Source of the DNA: an uncultured Bacteroidales bacterium
GTDB taxonomy: Bacteria > Bacteroidota > Bacteroidia > Bacteroidales > Muribaculaceae
Reading direction: 5' to 3'
DNA: 64,000 nt
Assembly: GCA_902787185.1 (NCBI GenBank)
Contig: CADAFP010000010.1
Coordinates: 42,056-106,055, forward strand
Positions 33,763-42,074 of this stretch are shown piece after piece (the stretch's first letter is position 1; each line of letters opens with the position of its first letter). The position numbers were made by a program, and so were the translations under genes. Below the pieces are notes generated by a model that worked only from the letters and a program-made list of their open reading frames with translations, searched no databases and was not told the origin of the DNA.

Positions 33763-36009
33763 ATGAAAAACTTTTTATTACTTTTTGTTTTGGGGTTAGT
33801 GTGCTTGTGCGCACAAGCGACCCCCGCTGACCCGACACCCGGACAGGTGTCTCAGCCCGATGGTTCCAAGCTCACCGTGGTACTGCATGGTGACGAGTTC
33901 TTCAACTACTTGACGACGAGCGACGGCTACACCGTTGTCAAGAACGACGCGGGCTATTACACCTATGCCCGCATGGACGGCAACCGCTTGGTACCCAGCA
34001 ACACTATCGCCCGCGATAACCGCACCGCTGCCGACAATGCCTACCTCGCCAGCCTGCCCAAGGGCTTGACCAGCCCCGAGATGGTTCAACGTGGCAAGAT
34101 GATGAAAAACCACCGCGACAACCTGATTCGCGGCATCGGTCATGGTGGCCACATGGACTACAGCAAGTTCCGCGGCCTGATTGTCCTCATCAACTACACC
34201 GACATCACGTTTGACGATTGCACCCCTTCTAACTACACCCCCTATGGCTTCTACAACGAGATGATCAACGGTCATGACTACAAGGGCTTCACGCTTCCCG
34301 CAGGCACCAAGGTGGACTGCATGGGCAGTGTGCGCGACTACTACTATGACAACTCCTATCATCAGTTCGACCCGCAGTTCGACATCCTGGGTCCGGTGAA
34401 TGTGCCCTTTGCCAGCACCGACGCCCACCAGTTCAAGTGCGACTCCATCTTCTTTGCCGCCCTCGAGGCGCTTGACCCCGAAGTGGACTTCAGCCAGTAT
34501 GACACCGATGAGGACGGCACTGCCGACATGGTGTTCTTCCTGGTGGCTGGTTACGGCTCGGACCACAGCGACAACAACCGCGACTACCTGTGGCCCCACA
34601 TGAAGGATTTTACCGATTCTCCCGTGCTTGACGGTGTGAACTTCCGCCTCTATGCCTGCTCAACCAGTATGATGGGAGCACAGGGCGACTTCATCTCATT
34701 GGGCAGCATCGCCGGTATCGGCACCATCTGCCACGAGTTCAGCCATTGCCTGGGTCTGCCCGACTTCTATGATACCGACAATGACGGCAGCGGTGGTGTC
34801 AACCACCAGTATCCCTTGACCTGGTCGGTCATGGCAAGCGGTTTCAAGAACAACACCGGCCGCAATCCTGCAGGCTACAGCCTGTTTGAGCGTTATGCCC
34901 TGGGCTTTGCCCAGCCCACCCTCATCGAGGGCACAGGTACGGTTACCGTTACTGCCCTTGAAAAGGATAACATGGGTTACCGCCTGAACACTGCCAACGA
35001 CAAGGAGTACTTCCTCATCGAGAACCGCCAGCGCATCAAGTGGGACAAGAACCTGCCCGGTCCCGGTATGCTCATTTGGCGTGTTGACTCGACCAATGCC
35101 GCTGTTTGGGAGAACAACCTGGTCAACGCCAATCCCAACCACAATTACTATGAGCTGCTGCGTGCCAACTTCAACGGCATGAACGACAGTCCTCGTGACC
35201 CGTTCCCCGGCACCTCCAATGTCACCTCAATCTCTAACGCCACCCAGCCCAACCTGCGCACTTGGGACGGCAAGTTGAGCCAGTATGCCTTCACCAACAT
35301 CACCGAGGCCGACAGCATCATCACCTTTGAGGTGGTTGTTGACAACTCCAAGAGTTCTATCGAGGACTTCGAGAGAATGCCCGTGGGCGCTACGCTCAAC
35401 GAGCGCGGTGTAGCCGGTGTTTATGCCAACTGGGACTTCTACAACTGTGCTGTTGTTGACACCGCCCAGGTGGGTAACGGTCATGTCGTTGCCATGAAGA
35501 ACGGCAGCTACTTCAACACCGCCAATAACCTGAACAAGATTCCCAAGGTTGTGCGCTTCAAGATTTACAATCCCACCTCAACAGGCGTTTACATTACGCC
35601 GCAGTATTCTAACAACAACGGCGGTCGCTGGAGGAGCCTGGACACTTATCCCTACGACTTCTATCTCGCAGCCGGTACCGAGACTTCGGCCACGATCACC
35701 TCGCTGCCCACCAACACGCCCATCATGCTGCGTCTCAAGTGCCAGGGCAGCTCGACCGAGTATTGCTACATCGACGACATCGAGATTTGCTACGAGAACA
35801 CCTGGGAGCCCGAGGAACCCGAGTACACCCCCGGTGACGTTGACGAAGACGGCATCGTTGGTATCAACGACGTGATCCTGCTCATCGACTATATCCTGTA
35901 CGGTGACTCCGTCACAATCAATTTCCTGGCAGGTGACATGGATAGCGACGGCCAAATCATGATTGGTGACGTTACCACAATCATCGACATGATCCTGTTC
36001 CATGATTGA
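33763..36009 (+). CDS. M6 family metalloprotease with dockerin-like tail (copy 3)
   Basis: 748 residues from ATG 33763 (MKNFLLLFVLGLVCLCAQA); a GTG two codons earlier is possible. The active site is HEFSH (H324, E325, H328) in GIGTICHEFSHCLGLPDFYD, then SVMASG. Domains follow the order of the other copies. The dockerin-like pair is DVDEDGIVGINDVILLIDYI and DMDSDGQIMIGDVTTIIDMI, separated by YGDSVTINFLAG; the C10 protease downstream has the same spacer type (HGDSVEINLLAA). The two genes also share the sequence around the start (TGGTTATGAAAAA). So copy 3 and the C10 gene share their ends although their catalytic domains are unrelated. Confidence 0.88.
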   Translation: MKNFLLLFVLGLVCLCAQATPADPTPGQVSQPDGSKLTVVLHGDEFFNYLTTSDGYTVVKNDAGYYTYARMDGNRLVPSNTIARDNRTAADNAYLASLPKGLTSPEMVQRGKMMKNHRDNLIRGIGHGGHMDYSKFRGLIVLINYTDITFDDCTPSNYTPYGFYNEMINGHDYKGFTLPAGTKVDCMGSVRDYYYDNSYHQFDPQFDILGPVNVPFASTDAHQFKCDSIFFAALEALDPEVDFSQYDTDEDGTADMVFFLVAGYGSDHSDNNRDYLWPHMKDFTDSPVLDGVNFRLYACSTSMMGAQGDFISLGSIAGIGTICHEFSHCLGLPDFYDTDNDGSGGVNHQYPLTWSVMASGFKNNTGRNPAGYSLFERYALGFAQPTLIEGTGTVTVTALEKDNMGYRLNTANDKEYFLIENRQRIKWDKNLPGPGMLIWRVDSTNAAVWENNLVNANPNHNYYELLRANFNGMNDSPRDPFPGTSNVTSISNATQPNLRTWDGKLSQYAFTNITEADSIITFEVVVDNSKSSIEDFERMPVGATLNERGVAGVYANWDFYNCAVVDTAQVGNGHVVAMKNGSYFNTANNLNKIPKVVRFKIYNPTSTGVYITPQYSNNNGGRWRSLDTYPYDFYLAAGTETSATITSLPTNTPIMLRLKCQGSSTEYCYIDDIEICYENTWEPEEPEYTPGDVDEDGIVGINDVILLIDYILYGDSVTINFLAGDMDSDGQIMIGDVTTIIDMILFHD

Positions 36010-36065
36010 AGTGACAGGATAACGAAATCAAGTCTCTGACACCCGTCAGCAAGACTTCACCTTAT

Positions 36066-36216
36066 GGCGGTGTGTCATAATTCAGTCTCTGAACTTAACC
36101 GTGCTTACGCATGGGAAATTAAGCAAATTTGTAAATTAAAATTTTAAATATAATTTGTTTAATTTCCCGCCCAACGGGCGGTTATGTTGAATAGAGTTGA
36201 TTTATGACACACCGCC
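36066..36216 (+). mobile_element. Fold-back (MITE-like) element, copy 1, with 15-bp terminal inverted repeats
   Basis: Perfect 15-bp terminal inverted repeats GGCGGTGTGTCATAA (36066-36080) and TTATGACACACCGCC (36202-36216). Inside are a second inverted pair, GGGAAATTAAGCAAATT against AATTTGTTTAATTTCCC, and a GC hairpin CCGCCCAACGGGCGG. The 151-bp unit can fold over nearly its whole length and has no reading frame. No clear target-site duplication was seen. A second copy is at 13468-13620 (opposite strand) and half a copy at 27906. Confidence 0.72.
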
Positions 36217-36221
36217 TTTTT

Positions 36222-36368
36222 TTTGCCATTGCGACTCGATAACTTGACAATGATATCGCGGTCGCCATCCTGGCACCGAAGAAGGGCGGGTTGCCCATGA
36301 TGCAGTCGGGCAATTTAATGGTCGGCAGATTATGGGGATTGATGGGATTGGCGTCCGTAGCGAGCTGA
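36222..36368 (-). pseudogene. Fragment of an N6-adenine DNA methyltransferase
   Basis: After an in-frame TGA, the minus strand reads NQLATDANPINPHNLPTIKL then PDCIMGNPPFFGARM. DCIMGNPPF is the catalytic (D/N)PP(F/Y) motif of N6-adenine methyltransferases; the preceding ATDAN and following FGARM are typical of large class I enzymes of restriction or phage-defence type. Only about 35-48 codons remain. The frame then runs into a T-tract and the end of the fold-back element. It is read as the last trace of a lost gene; there is no functional product. Confidence 0.5.
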
Positions 36369-36542
36369 TTTCAGGCGATAATTCGTTTAATCCGCTTAAT
36401 TCGCCGACAACTATCGAGTGCGGATGCCCATCAGAAACCTCACAAGCTTCAGGTTTTGGAGATTTTCATTTGCTTTGCCGACCTATCATTTTCTCCCTAC
36501 CAAAATTAGTTAACTAATAATAACAATTTTTTACCTTTAAAA

Positions 36543-36575
36543 TTTGGTGGATTGACAAAAACAGTAGTATCTTTG
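36543..36575 (+). promoter_or_regulatory. Promoter of a putative short RNA
   Basis: TTTG at 36543-36546, 21-bp spacer, TATCTTTG at 36568-36575. A terminator follows within about 75 bp and no start codon with a frame lies between. The stretch 36369-36540 upstream is empty apart from a TGCGGATGCC motif at 36419. Confidence 0.5.
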
Positions 36576-36581
36576 CGACAA

Positions 36582-36649
36582 AGTTGGAAATATTAATACT
36601 ATTCATCCTAAATGAACATTTCGTTGTGAAACGAGGTGTTCATTTTTTA
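36582..36649 (+). ncRNA. Putative terminated small RNA or orphan leader (about 67 nt)
   Basis: Begins about 7 nt after the TATCTTTG element. It ends in a strong terminator: AAATGAACA (36610-36618) pairs with TGTTCATTT (36637-36645) and an inner TCGTT pairs with AACGA around a GTGA loop. The T-run at 36643-36648 is six T long. No reading frame fits. The next promoter (36789) is separate, so this looks like an independent short transcript. Confidence 0.45.
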
Positions 36650-36788
36650 TGGGCAAGCCCACCGTTTTCTCTCTATATGGGCATGATACCATCTTACAAA
36701 ATGCCACGAATTTCCCACTCCCCTTAAGTATTCCTTATTAATTGGCATAATTAGATGTGAAACATTATGTATTTTTTTCCCAAAAAAT

Positions 36789-36819
36789 TTTGACGTTTTC
36801 AGTAAATAGTCTAATTTTG
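36789..36819 (+). promoter_or_regulatory. Promoter of the C10 protease gene
   Basis: TTTG at 36789-36792, 19-bp spacer, TAATTTTG at 36812-36819. This is a full consensus match. The leader to the start codon is about 165 nt and AT-rich. Confidence 0.75.
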
Positions 36820-36992
36820 TCGCCTGAAAATTAACTGGATATGAGATGTAACAACGTGATATGGTTGATTGAAAGCCCCCCTATTAGGTTTCACTCAATT
36901 CTTATTATTTTGCAAACATAAACCATATTAACCAACTATATACTTAAACAACTGATTATTCATTATTATTATTTCTATAATTACTTATGGTT

Positions 36993-38720
36993 ATGAAAAA
37001 ATTTTTATTTTTGATTGCAATGCTCGGCGTATGCTCGCAGGGCATTGAGGCTAAGAGCATTACCCCCAACCAGGCCATGGGTATTGCTAAGCAGCAGTTT
37101 GCAACCACCACCAAGTTGAATGCTTCGAATGTCAAGATGAACTTGACCTATCAGGCCATCAACTTGAAGGGACAGACTGACTACTATGTGTTCAACCGTG
37201 ACGGTGGTCAGGGTTACGTTGTCGTTGCTGGTGATGACATGACTGATCCCATCTTGGCTTACAGCGACCGTGGTTCGTTTGACATCAACCAGGCTCCCGA
37301 GCCCATTCAGAGGATGTTCAAGGTTTATCAGAAGAGCATGGAGTCGATGCGCAAGCACTCGCAGAGCGTTCAGACCCCTTCGATCAAGATGAACCCCAAT
37401 GGTGTTTCTCCCATGTTCCTGAATGAATATGGCGAGGGTCCCCACTGGCATCAGTTTGGTCCTTACAACAACTACTTCCCCGTTTATAACGGCGAGCACT
37501 GCTATGCTGGCTGCGTGCCCATCGCTGTCGCTCACATCATGAAGGGTTTGCAGTACCCCGCCTATGGTAATGGTTCTAACACCTTCCACTACATGCTGGG
37601 TAACGAAGAGAAGACCGCTACCGCCAACTTCAACCACAGCTACAAGTACCGCAACATGAAGAACGGTTACACCGAGTCTTCGACCAACTGGCAGGATTGC
37701 GCACAGATGATTTATGACATCGCTGTCGCTCTCCAGGCCAGGTTCTCGACCAGCAGCACCAACGTTAGCTATGACCAGATCATCAAGGGTATGGTTGCCT
37801 ACTTTGACTACAACCCCAACATGCAGTTCCTGCAGAAGGCCAGCTATGCCGATGCTACCTGGCGTGAGATGGTTTACACAGAGCTCGATGAGGGCCGTCC
37901 CGTTCTCTACTTCGGTTACAGGACCGTTCTTAACGATGGTACCCAGAATGCACACGTTGGTCACGCTTTCGTGATGGACGGTTATGATTCAGAGGGTAGG
38001 GTTCGCGTCATCTGGGGCTTCCAGCCCGAGGAGTACAACAGCTGGTTCAGCTTCGACCTGCTGTCGCCGCGCATCTATGGTGACACCCCCTATGAGCATG
38101 ATGAAGTGCTTGAGGGCTTCAACACCGACCAGTATGCCATCATGGGTATCCGTCCCTCACAGGAGGGTGAGAACGGTGGTGTTGTCGTAACCGGTACAAC
38201 CTATCTCCAGGAGATCATGCCCGCCAACGACGTGCGTGGTTCGTTCGAGGTTAAAGCTCTGAGCGGTCCCTGGCAGGGCACCATCCGCTGGGCTCTCGCT
38301 ACCAGGAACGACGAAGGCAAGTACACTGTAGCTACTTCGGCTCAAACCACCCAGGTGGATCTGCAGGAGAACGAGACCGCTACCATCGACATCAGCGGTT
38401 CTTACTACCTGACCGAAGGCACCAAGTATTATGTTGTTGTTTGGTCGCCCTACTTCCCCAACAACTATGACTGGAACTGGTTCGTTAACGATCCCGTGCC
38501 CTTCACCGTTGGTAACTGGGTAACTCCTCCCGATCCTCAGTTCATCCCTGGTGACGCTAATAATGACGGCCTGGTAGGTATTGCCGACGTGACCACTATC
38601 ACCGACTATATCCTGCACGGTGACAGCGTTGAGATCAACCTCCTCGCTGCCGATATGGATGGCGACGGTATCATTGGCATTGCCGACGCAACCTTGATTA
38701 TCGACATGATTCTCCAATAA
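36993..38720 (+). CDS. C10 (streptopain-like) cysteine protease with dockerin-like tail
   Basis: 575 residues from ATG 36993; ATG 36987 would add Met-Val. Signal peptide MKKFLFLIAMLGVCSQGIEA, then a Spi-type propeptide (GGQGYVVVAGDDMTDPILAY). The catalytic domain has C174 in CYAGCVPIAVAHIMK and H324 in HVGHAFVMDGYD. The usual NWGW segment after the histidine is replaced by IWGFQPEEYNSWF, so activity should not be taken for granted. A beta domain follows, then two dockerin-like loops, GDANNDGLVGIADVTTITDY and DMDGDGIIGIADATLIIDMI. C10 enzymes are secreted proteases such as streptopain and interpain. Codon use leans towards T-ending codons more than the M6 genes, hinting at high expression or a separate origin. 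Confidence 0.85.
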   Translation: MKKFLFLIAMLGVCSQGIEAKSITPNQAMGIAKQQFATTTKLNASNVKMNLTYQAINLKGQTDYYVFNRDGGQGYVVVAGDDMTDPILAYSDRGSFDINQAPEPIQRMFKVYQKSMESMRKHSQSVQTPSIKMNPNGVSPMFLNEYGEGPHWHQFGPYNNYFPVYNGEHCYAGCVPIAVAHIMKGLQYPAYGNGSNTFHYMLGNEEKTATANFNHSYKYRNMKNGYTESSTNWQDCAQMIYDIAVALQARFSTSSTNVSYDQIIKGMVAYFDYNPNMQFLQKASYADATWREMVYTELDEGRPVLYFGYRTVLNDGTQNAHVGHAFVMDGYDSEGRVRVIWGFQPEEYNSWFSFDLLSPRIYGDTPYEHDEVLEGFNTDQYAIMGIRPSQEGENGGVVVTGTTYLQEIMPANDVRGSFEVKALSGPWQGTIRWALATRNDEGKYTVATSAQTTQVDLQENETATIDISGSYYLTEGTKYYVVVWSPYFPNNYDWNWFVNDPVPFTVGNWVTPPDPQFIPGDANNDGLVGIADVTTITDYILHGDSVEINLLAADMDGDGIIGIADATLIIDMILQ

Positions 38721-38776
38721 GGTGAGTCATTAACATGAGTTCATCGCCTCGCGATGGCTCAAGAGTAAAGCACATG

Positions 38777-38813
38777 ACTGTGCCGAGAGCGGAAACGCTC
38801 TTGGCACAGTTTT
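38777..38813 (+). terminator. Rho-independent terminator after the C10 gene
   Basis: ACTGTGCC-G-AGAGCG (38777-38791) pairs with CGCTCT-T-GGCACAGT (38796-38810) around GAAA, then TTTG. Confidence 0.85.
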
Positions 38814-38877
38814 GTTATGGCCAGAGTGCTTCACAATGTGATTTTGCTCGATTGCTTTCTAAAAAAATTGCCGCATT

Positions 38878-38909
38878 GTTGTCAATACTATGTTTTTTCA
38901 CTAATTTTG
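38878..38909 (+). promoter_or_regulatory. Promoter of the polyferredoxin gene
   Basis: GTTG at 38878-38881, 20-bp spacer, TAATTTTG at 38902-38909, 48 bp before the ATG at 38958. It shows that the longer frame opening at 38817 is not translated from there. Confidence 0.6.
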
Positions 38910-38957
38910 CGCTCTATACTTAACATCTTTCACTTTTTGACACTAAATCATATTTCT

Positions 38958-40442
38958 ATGTTAAGAAAAATCCGTATAGCACTGGCAACCATCATGATGC
39001 TCATGGTGACGTTGCTATTTCTTGATGTGAGCGGCGTCCTGCATCATTATCTGGGATGGACGGCACGCATCCAGTTCCTGCCCGCATTACTGGCGCTCAA
39101 CGTTGTCGTCATCGTGGCGCTGGTGGTGCTGACGCTCATCTTCGGGCGCATCTATTGCTCGGTCATCTGCCCGCTGGGCATCTTTCAGGACATCGTGTCG
39201 TGGATACACGGCAAGAGGAAGAAAAACCGTTTCACGGCAAGTCCCGAGCGGCGGTGGCTGCGCTATGGCGTGCTGGTGGTGTTCATCGCCGCCTTTGTCG
39301 CCGGCATTCACTCGCTGGTGGCCCTGCTGGCTCCCTACAGCAGCTATGGGCGCATGGTGACCAACCTGCTGCTGCCCATCTACCAGTGGGGGAATAACCT
39401 GCTGGCCTCGATTGCCGAGCGTGTGGACAGCTATGCCTTCTACGGCGTTGACGTGTGGATGAAGAGTTTGCCCACCTTCCTCATCGCCCTGGCGACATTT
39501 GTCATCATCGCGGTGCTGGCATGGCGCGGCGGACGCACATATTGCAACACCATCTGCCCCGTGGGCACCATCCTGGCGCAGTTGGCCCGCTTCTCGTGCC
39601 TGAAGGTCTATTTTGACGCCGACAAGTGCAAAGCGTGCAGCTTGTGCACCAAGAACTGCAAGGCCTCGTGCATCGACTTCAAGACGCACAAGGTGGACTA
39701 TACGCGCTGCGTGACCTGCGGCAACTGCATCGAGAAGTGCAACTTCGGTGCCCTGCACTACGGCCATCCCAAGGCCAGCGTGCAACCCGTGAGCGAGGAG
39801 AAGCCCAATGCCGACCAAGCCCGCCGCGCGTTCCTCGTGGGAACAGCCATCGTGGGTGCCGACATCGCCCTGGCACAGGCGGCCAAGAAGGTGGACGGCG
39901 GACTGGCCATCATCGAGGACAAGGTGCCCGCCAAGCGTTCCACGCCGTTGACGCCTCCCGGCTCGGTGAGCGCCAGAAACTTTGCACAACACTGCACCGC
40001 TTGCCAGCTGTGTGTCGCCAAGTGCCCCAATGGCGTGCTGCGTCCCTCGAGCGACCCGATGCGCCTCATGCAGCCCGAATTGAGCTTCGAGCGCGGTGCG
40101 TGCCGTCCCGAGTGCGTCGAGTGCTCCACGGTGTGCCCCACCGGAGCCATCAAGCCCATCACCGTGGCCGAGAAGTCTTCGACCATGATAGGCCACGCCG
40201 TTTGGGTTAAGGACAACTGCGTCATCCTCAAGGACTGCGTGAACTGCGGCAACTGCGCCCGCCATTGCCCGGCTGGAGCCATCATGATGGTACCCAGCGA
40301 CCCCAACGATGAGAACTCACCCATGGTGCCTGCCGTGAACAGTGCGATGTGCATCGGCTGCGGCACATGCGAGTATGTGTGTCCCGCAAGACCCTTCAGC
40401 GCCATCTATGTTGAGGGCCACGAGATGCACAGCCAGCTTTAA
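38958..40442 (+). CDS. Membrane-bound polyferredoxin (NapH/NosR-like 4Fe-4S protein)
   Basis: 494 residues from ATG 38958. The N-terminal half has about five membrane helices with two CxxxCP motifs near the cytoplasmic face (YCSVICPLG, YCNTICPVG). Then follow several 4Fe-4S cassettes, for example CKACSLCTKNCKASC, CVTCGNCIEKC, CTACQLCVAKCP, CVNCGNCARHCP and CIGCGTCEYVCP. A twin-Arg-like stretch RRAFLVGTAIVG lies mid-protein. It would pass electrons between a membrane donor and a periplasmic or cytoplasmic partner. The Tat-exported reductase encoded next is the obvious partner; the pair recurs in Bacteroidota by my recollection, with no defined substrate. Confidence 0.85.
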   Translation: MLRKIRIALATIMMLMVTLLFLDVSGVLHHYLGWTARIQFLPALLALNVVVIVALVVLTLIFGRIYCSVICPLGIFQDIVSWIHGKRKKNRFTASPERRWLRYGVLVVFIAAFVAGIHSLVALLAPYSSYGRMVTNLLLPIYQWGNNLLASIAERVDSYAFYGVDVWMKSLPTFLIALATFVIIAVLAWRGGRTYCNTICPVGTILAQLARFSCLKVYFDADKCKACSLCTKNCKASCIDFKTHKVDYTRCVTCGNCIEKCNFGALHYGHPKASVQPVSEEKPNADQARRAFLVGTAIVGADIALAQAAKKVDGGLAIIEDKVPAKRSTPLTPPGSVSARNFAQHCTACQLCVAKCPNGVLRPSSDPMRLMQPELSFERGACRPECVECSTVCPTGAIKPITVAEKSSTMIGHAVWVKDNCVILKDCVNCGNCARHCPAGAIMMVPSDPNDENSPMVPAVNSAMCIGCGTCEYVCPARPFSAIYVEGHEMHSQL

Positions 40443-40445
40443 TAA

Positions 40446-40609
40446 TTAGAAATTAGGAGTTAGGAATTAGAAATTAGGCTTTAGGTATTAGGCTTTAGGG
40501 GCGGATGCCAACTAGAAACTAGGGACTAAGGACTAGGGACTAGGGACTAAGGACTAGGGACTAAGGACTAAGGACTAAGGACTAGGGACTAAGGACTAAA
40601 ACCTAAATA
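40446..40609 (+). repeat. Heptamer array C
   Basis: Starts 3 bp after the polyferredoxin stop. Seven to eight TTAGNNN units, then a core GGGGCGGATGCCAA (40498-40511), then 14 CTARRRA-type units to 40609. The left half is offset by 3 bp relative to the core, unlike A and B. It ends 13 bp before the next start codon. Confidence 0.88.
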
Positions 40610-40622
40610 ATCGATAACGGAT

Positions 40623-42074
40623 ATGAACAATAATCAGAATAACGACAATAACAGCGGCAAGAGGCTGTCACGCCGCACCTTCCTCAAGGCCCTGGGACTG
40701 GGTACCGCCACAGCAGCAGCTCCCGCTATCGTGAGTTGTGCCACTGGCGATGAGAGAAAACCTGCCGCTCAGGAGCCTCCCGTGGGCAAGATGACCTACC
40801 GTGAGAATCCCAAGACCCATGAGAAGGTCTCCATCTTGGGCTACGGCATGATGCGCCTGCCGGCCACCAACGGCGAGCCCTTTGGCAGGGACAATAATGC
40901 CGAGATCGACCAGGAGATGATCAACAAGCAGATTGACTATGCCATCGAGCATGGCGTAAACTACTTTGACACGTCGCCTGCCTACAGCAAGGGATTGAGT
41001 GAACGCGCCACGGGCATCGCGCTGAGCCGCCACAAACGCGATGAGTACTTCATCGCCACCAAGCTCTCTAACTTCGCTCCCGAGACACAGACCCGTGAAG
41101 CCAGCATCGAGATGTTCCAGAACTCGCTCAAGGAACTGCAAGTGGACTATATCGACTATATGTTGCTGCACGCCATCGGTGGCGGCACTGGCGAGGAGGC
41201 CATGGAGTTGTTCAGGCAGCGGTATATCTATAATGGCATTCTCGACTACCTGATGGAGCAGCGCGAGAAGGGCGTGATACGCAACCTGGGATTCTCCTAT
41301 CATGGCGAAATTGCCGTATTTGACCATCTGCTGGCCAATCACGACAAATACAAATGGGATTTTGTGCAGATTGAGCTGAATTACCTTGACTGGCAACACG
41401 CCAAAGCCTTCAGTGAGGAGAACACCAACGCCGAATATCTGTATGCCGAGTTAGACAAGCGAGGCATCCCCGCCGTTATCATGGAGCCGTTGTTGGGTGG
41501 ACGTCTCGCCTCGCTGCCAAAGCCGCTGGCACGCAAGATTCTTGAGCGTGACCCCGAGCGGACAATTGCTTCCTGGGCGTTCCGTTATGCCGGATCCTTC
41601 CCCCGCGTGCTCACAGTGCTGAGCGGCATGACCTATATGGAGCACCTCAAGGAAAACCTGTGCACTTACTGTCCCCTGAAGGAACTCACCGACGAGGAGA
41701 AGGAATTCCTCTACGGCATCGCCGAGGAAATCGTGGGCTACAACACCATCCCCTGCAACGACTGTAAGTACTGCATGCCGTGCCCCTATGGCATCGACAT
41801 CCCGGGCGTGCTCACCCACTACAACAAGTGCATCGCCGAGGGCAACCTGACGCGCGACCGCAAAGACCCGGACTATGCCCGTGCCCGCCGCGCCTTCCTC
41901 ATCGGCTATGACCGCAGTGTTCCCAAACTGCGGCAAGCCGACCATTGCATCGGCTGCGGACATTGCGTGCAACACTGCCCGCAACGCATCAACATCCCCA
42001 GGGAGATGGAGCGCATCAACAACTACGTCGAGGCCCTCAAACGTAACATCGACCGCGGATTGGATCCTAAATAG
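40623..42074 (+). CDS. Tat-exported aldo/keto reductase with C-terminal ferredoxin domain
   Basis: 483 residues. The N-terminus is a twin-arginine signal, SRRTFLKALGLGTATAAAPA (R17, R18), with a Cys after the hydrophobic part that could be lipidated. The middle is a TIM-barrel aldo/keto reductase (VNYFDTSPAY with catalytic Asp/Tyr; IATKLSNFA; DYIDYMLLHAIGG). The C-terminus carries 4Fe-4S ligands, CNDCKYCMPCPYG and CIGCGHCVQHCPQ. Export in folded form fits a cofactor-bearing enzyme. The polyferredoxin encoded just before it probably supplies electrons. The substrate is unknown. Confidence 0.88.
   Translation: MNNNQNNDNNSGKRLSRRTFLKALGLGTATAAAPAIVSCATGDERKPAAQEPPVGKMTYRENPKTHEKVSILGYGMMRLPATNGEPFGRDNNAEIDQEMINKQIDYAIEHGVNYFDTSPAYSKGLSERATGIALSRHKRDEYFIATKLSNFAPETQTREASIEMFQNSLKELQVDYIDYMLLHAIGGGTGEEAMELFRQRYIYNGILDYLMEQREKGVIRNLGFSYHGEIAVFDHLLANHDKYKWDFVQIELNYLDWQHAKAFSEENTNAEYLYAELDKRGIPAVIMEPLLGGRLASLPKPLARKILERDPERTIASWAFRYAGSFPRVLTVLSGMTYMEHLKENLCTYCPLKELTDEEKEFLYGIAEEIVGYNTIPCNDCKYCMPCPYGIDIPGVLTHYNKCIAEGNLTRDRKDPDYARARRAFLIGYDRSVPKLRQADHCIGCGHCVQHCPQRINIPREMERINNYVEALKRNIDRGLDPK

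Noticed and set aside
38817-38957. 47-codon upstream extension of the polyferredoxin gene
   Set aside because: The promoter TAATTTTG element lies inside it and the C10 terminator ends just before it; ATG 38958 begins the normal membrane segment.
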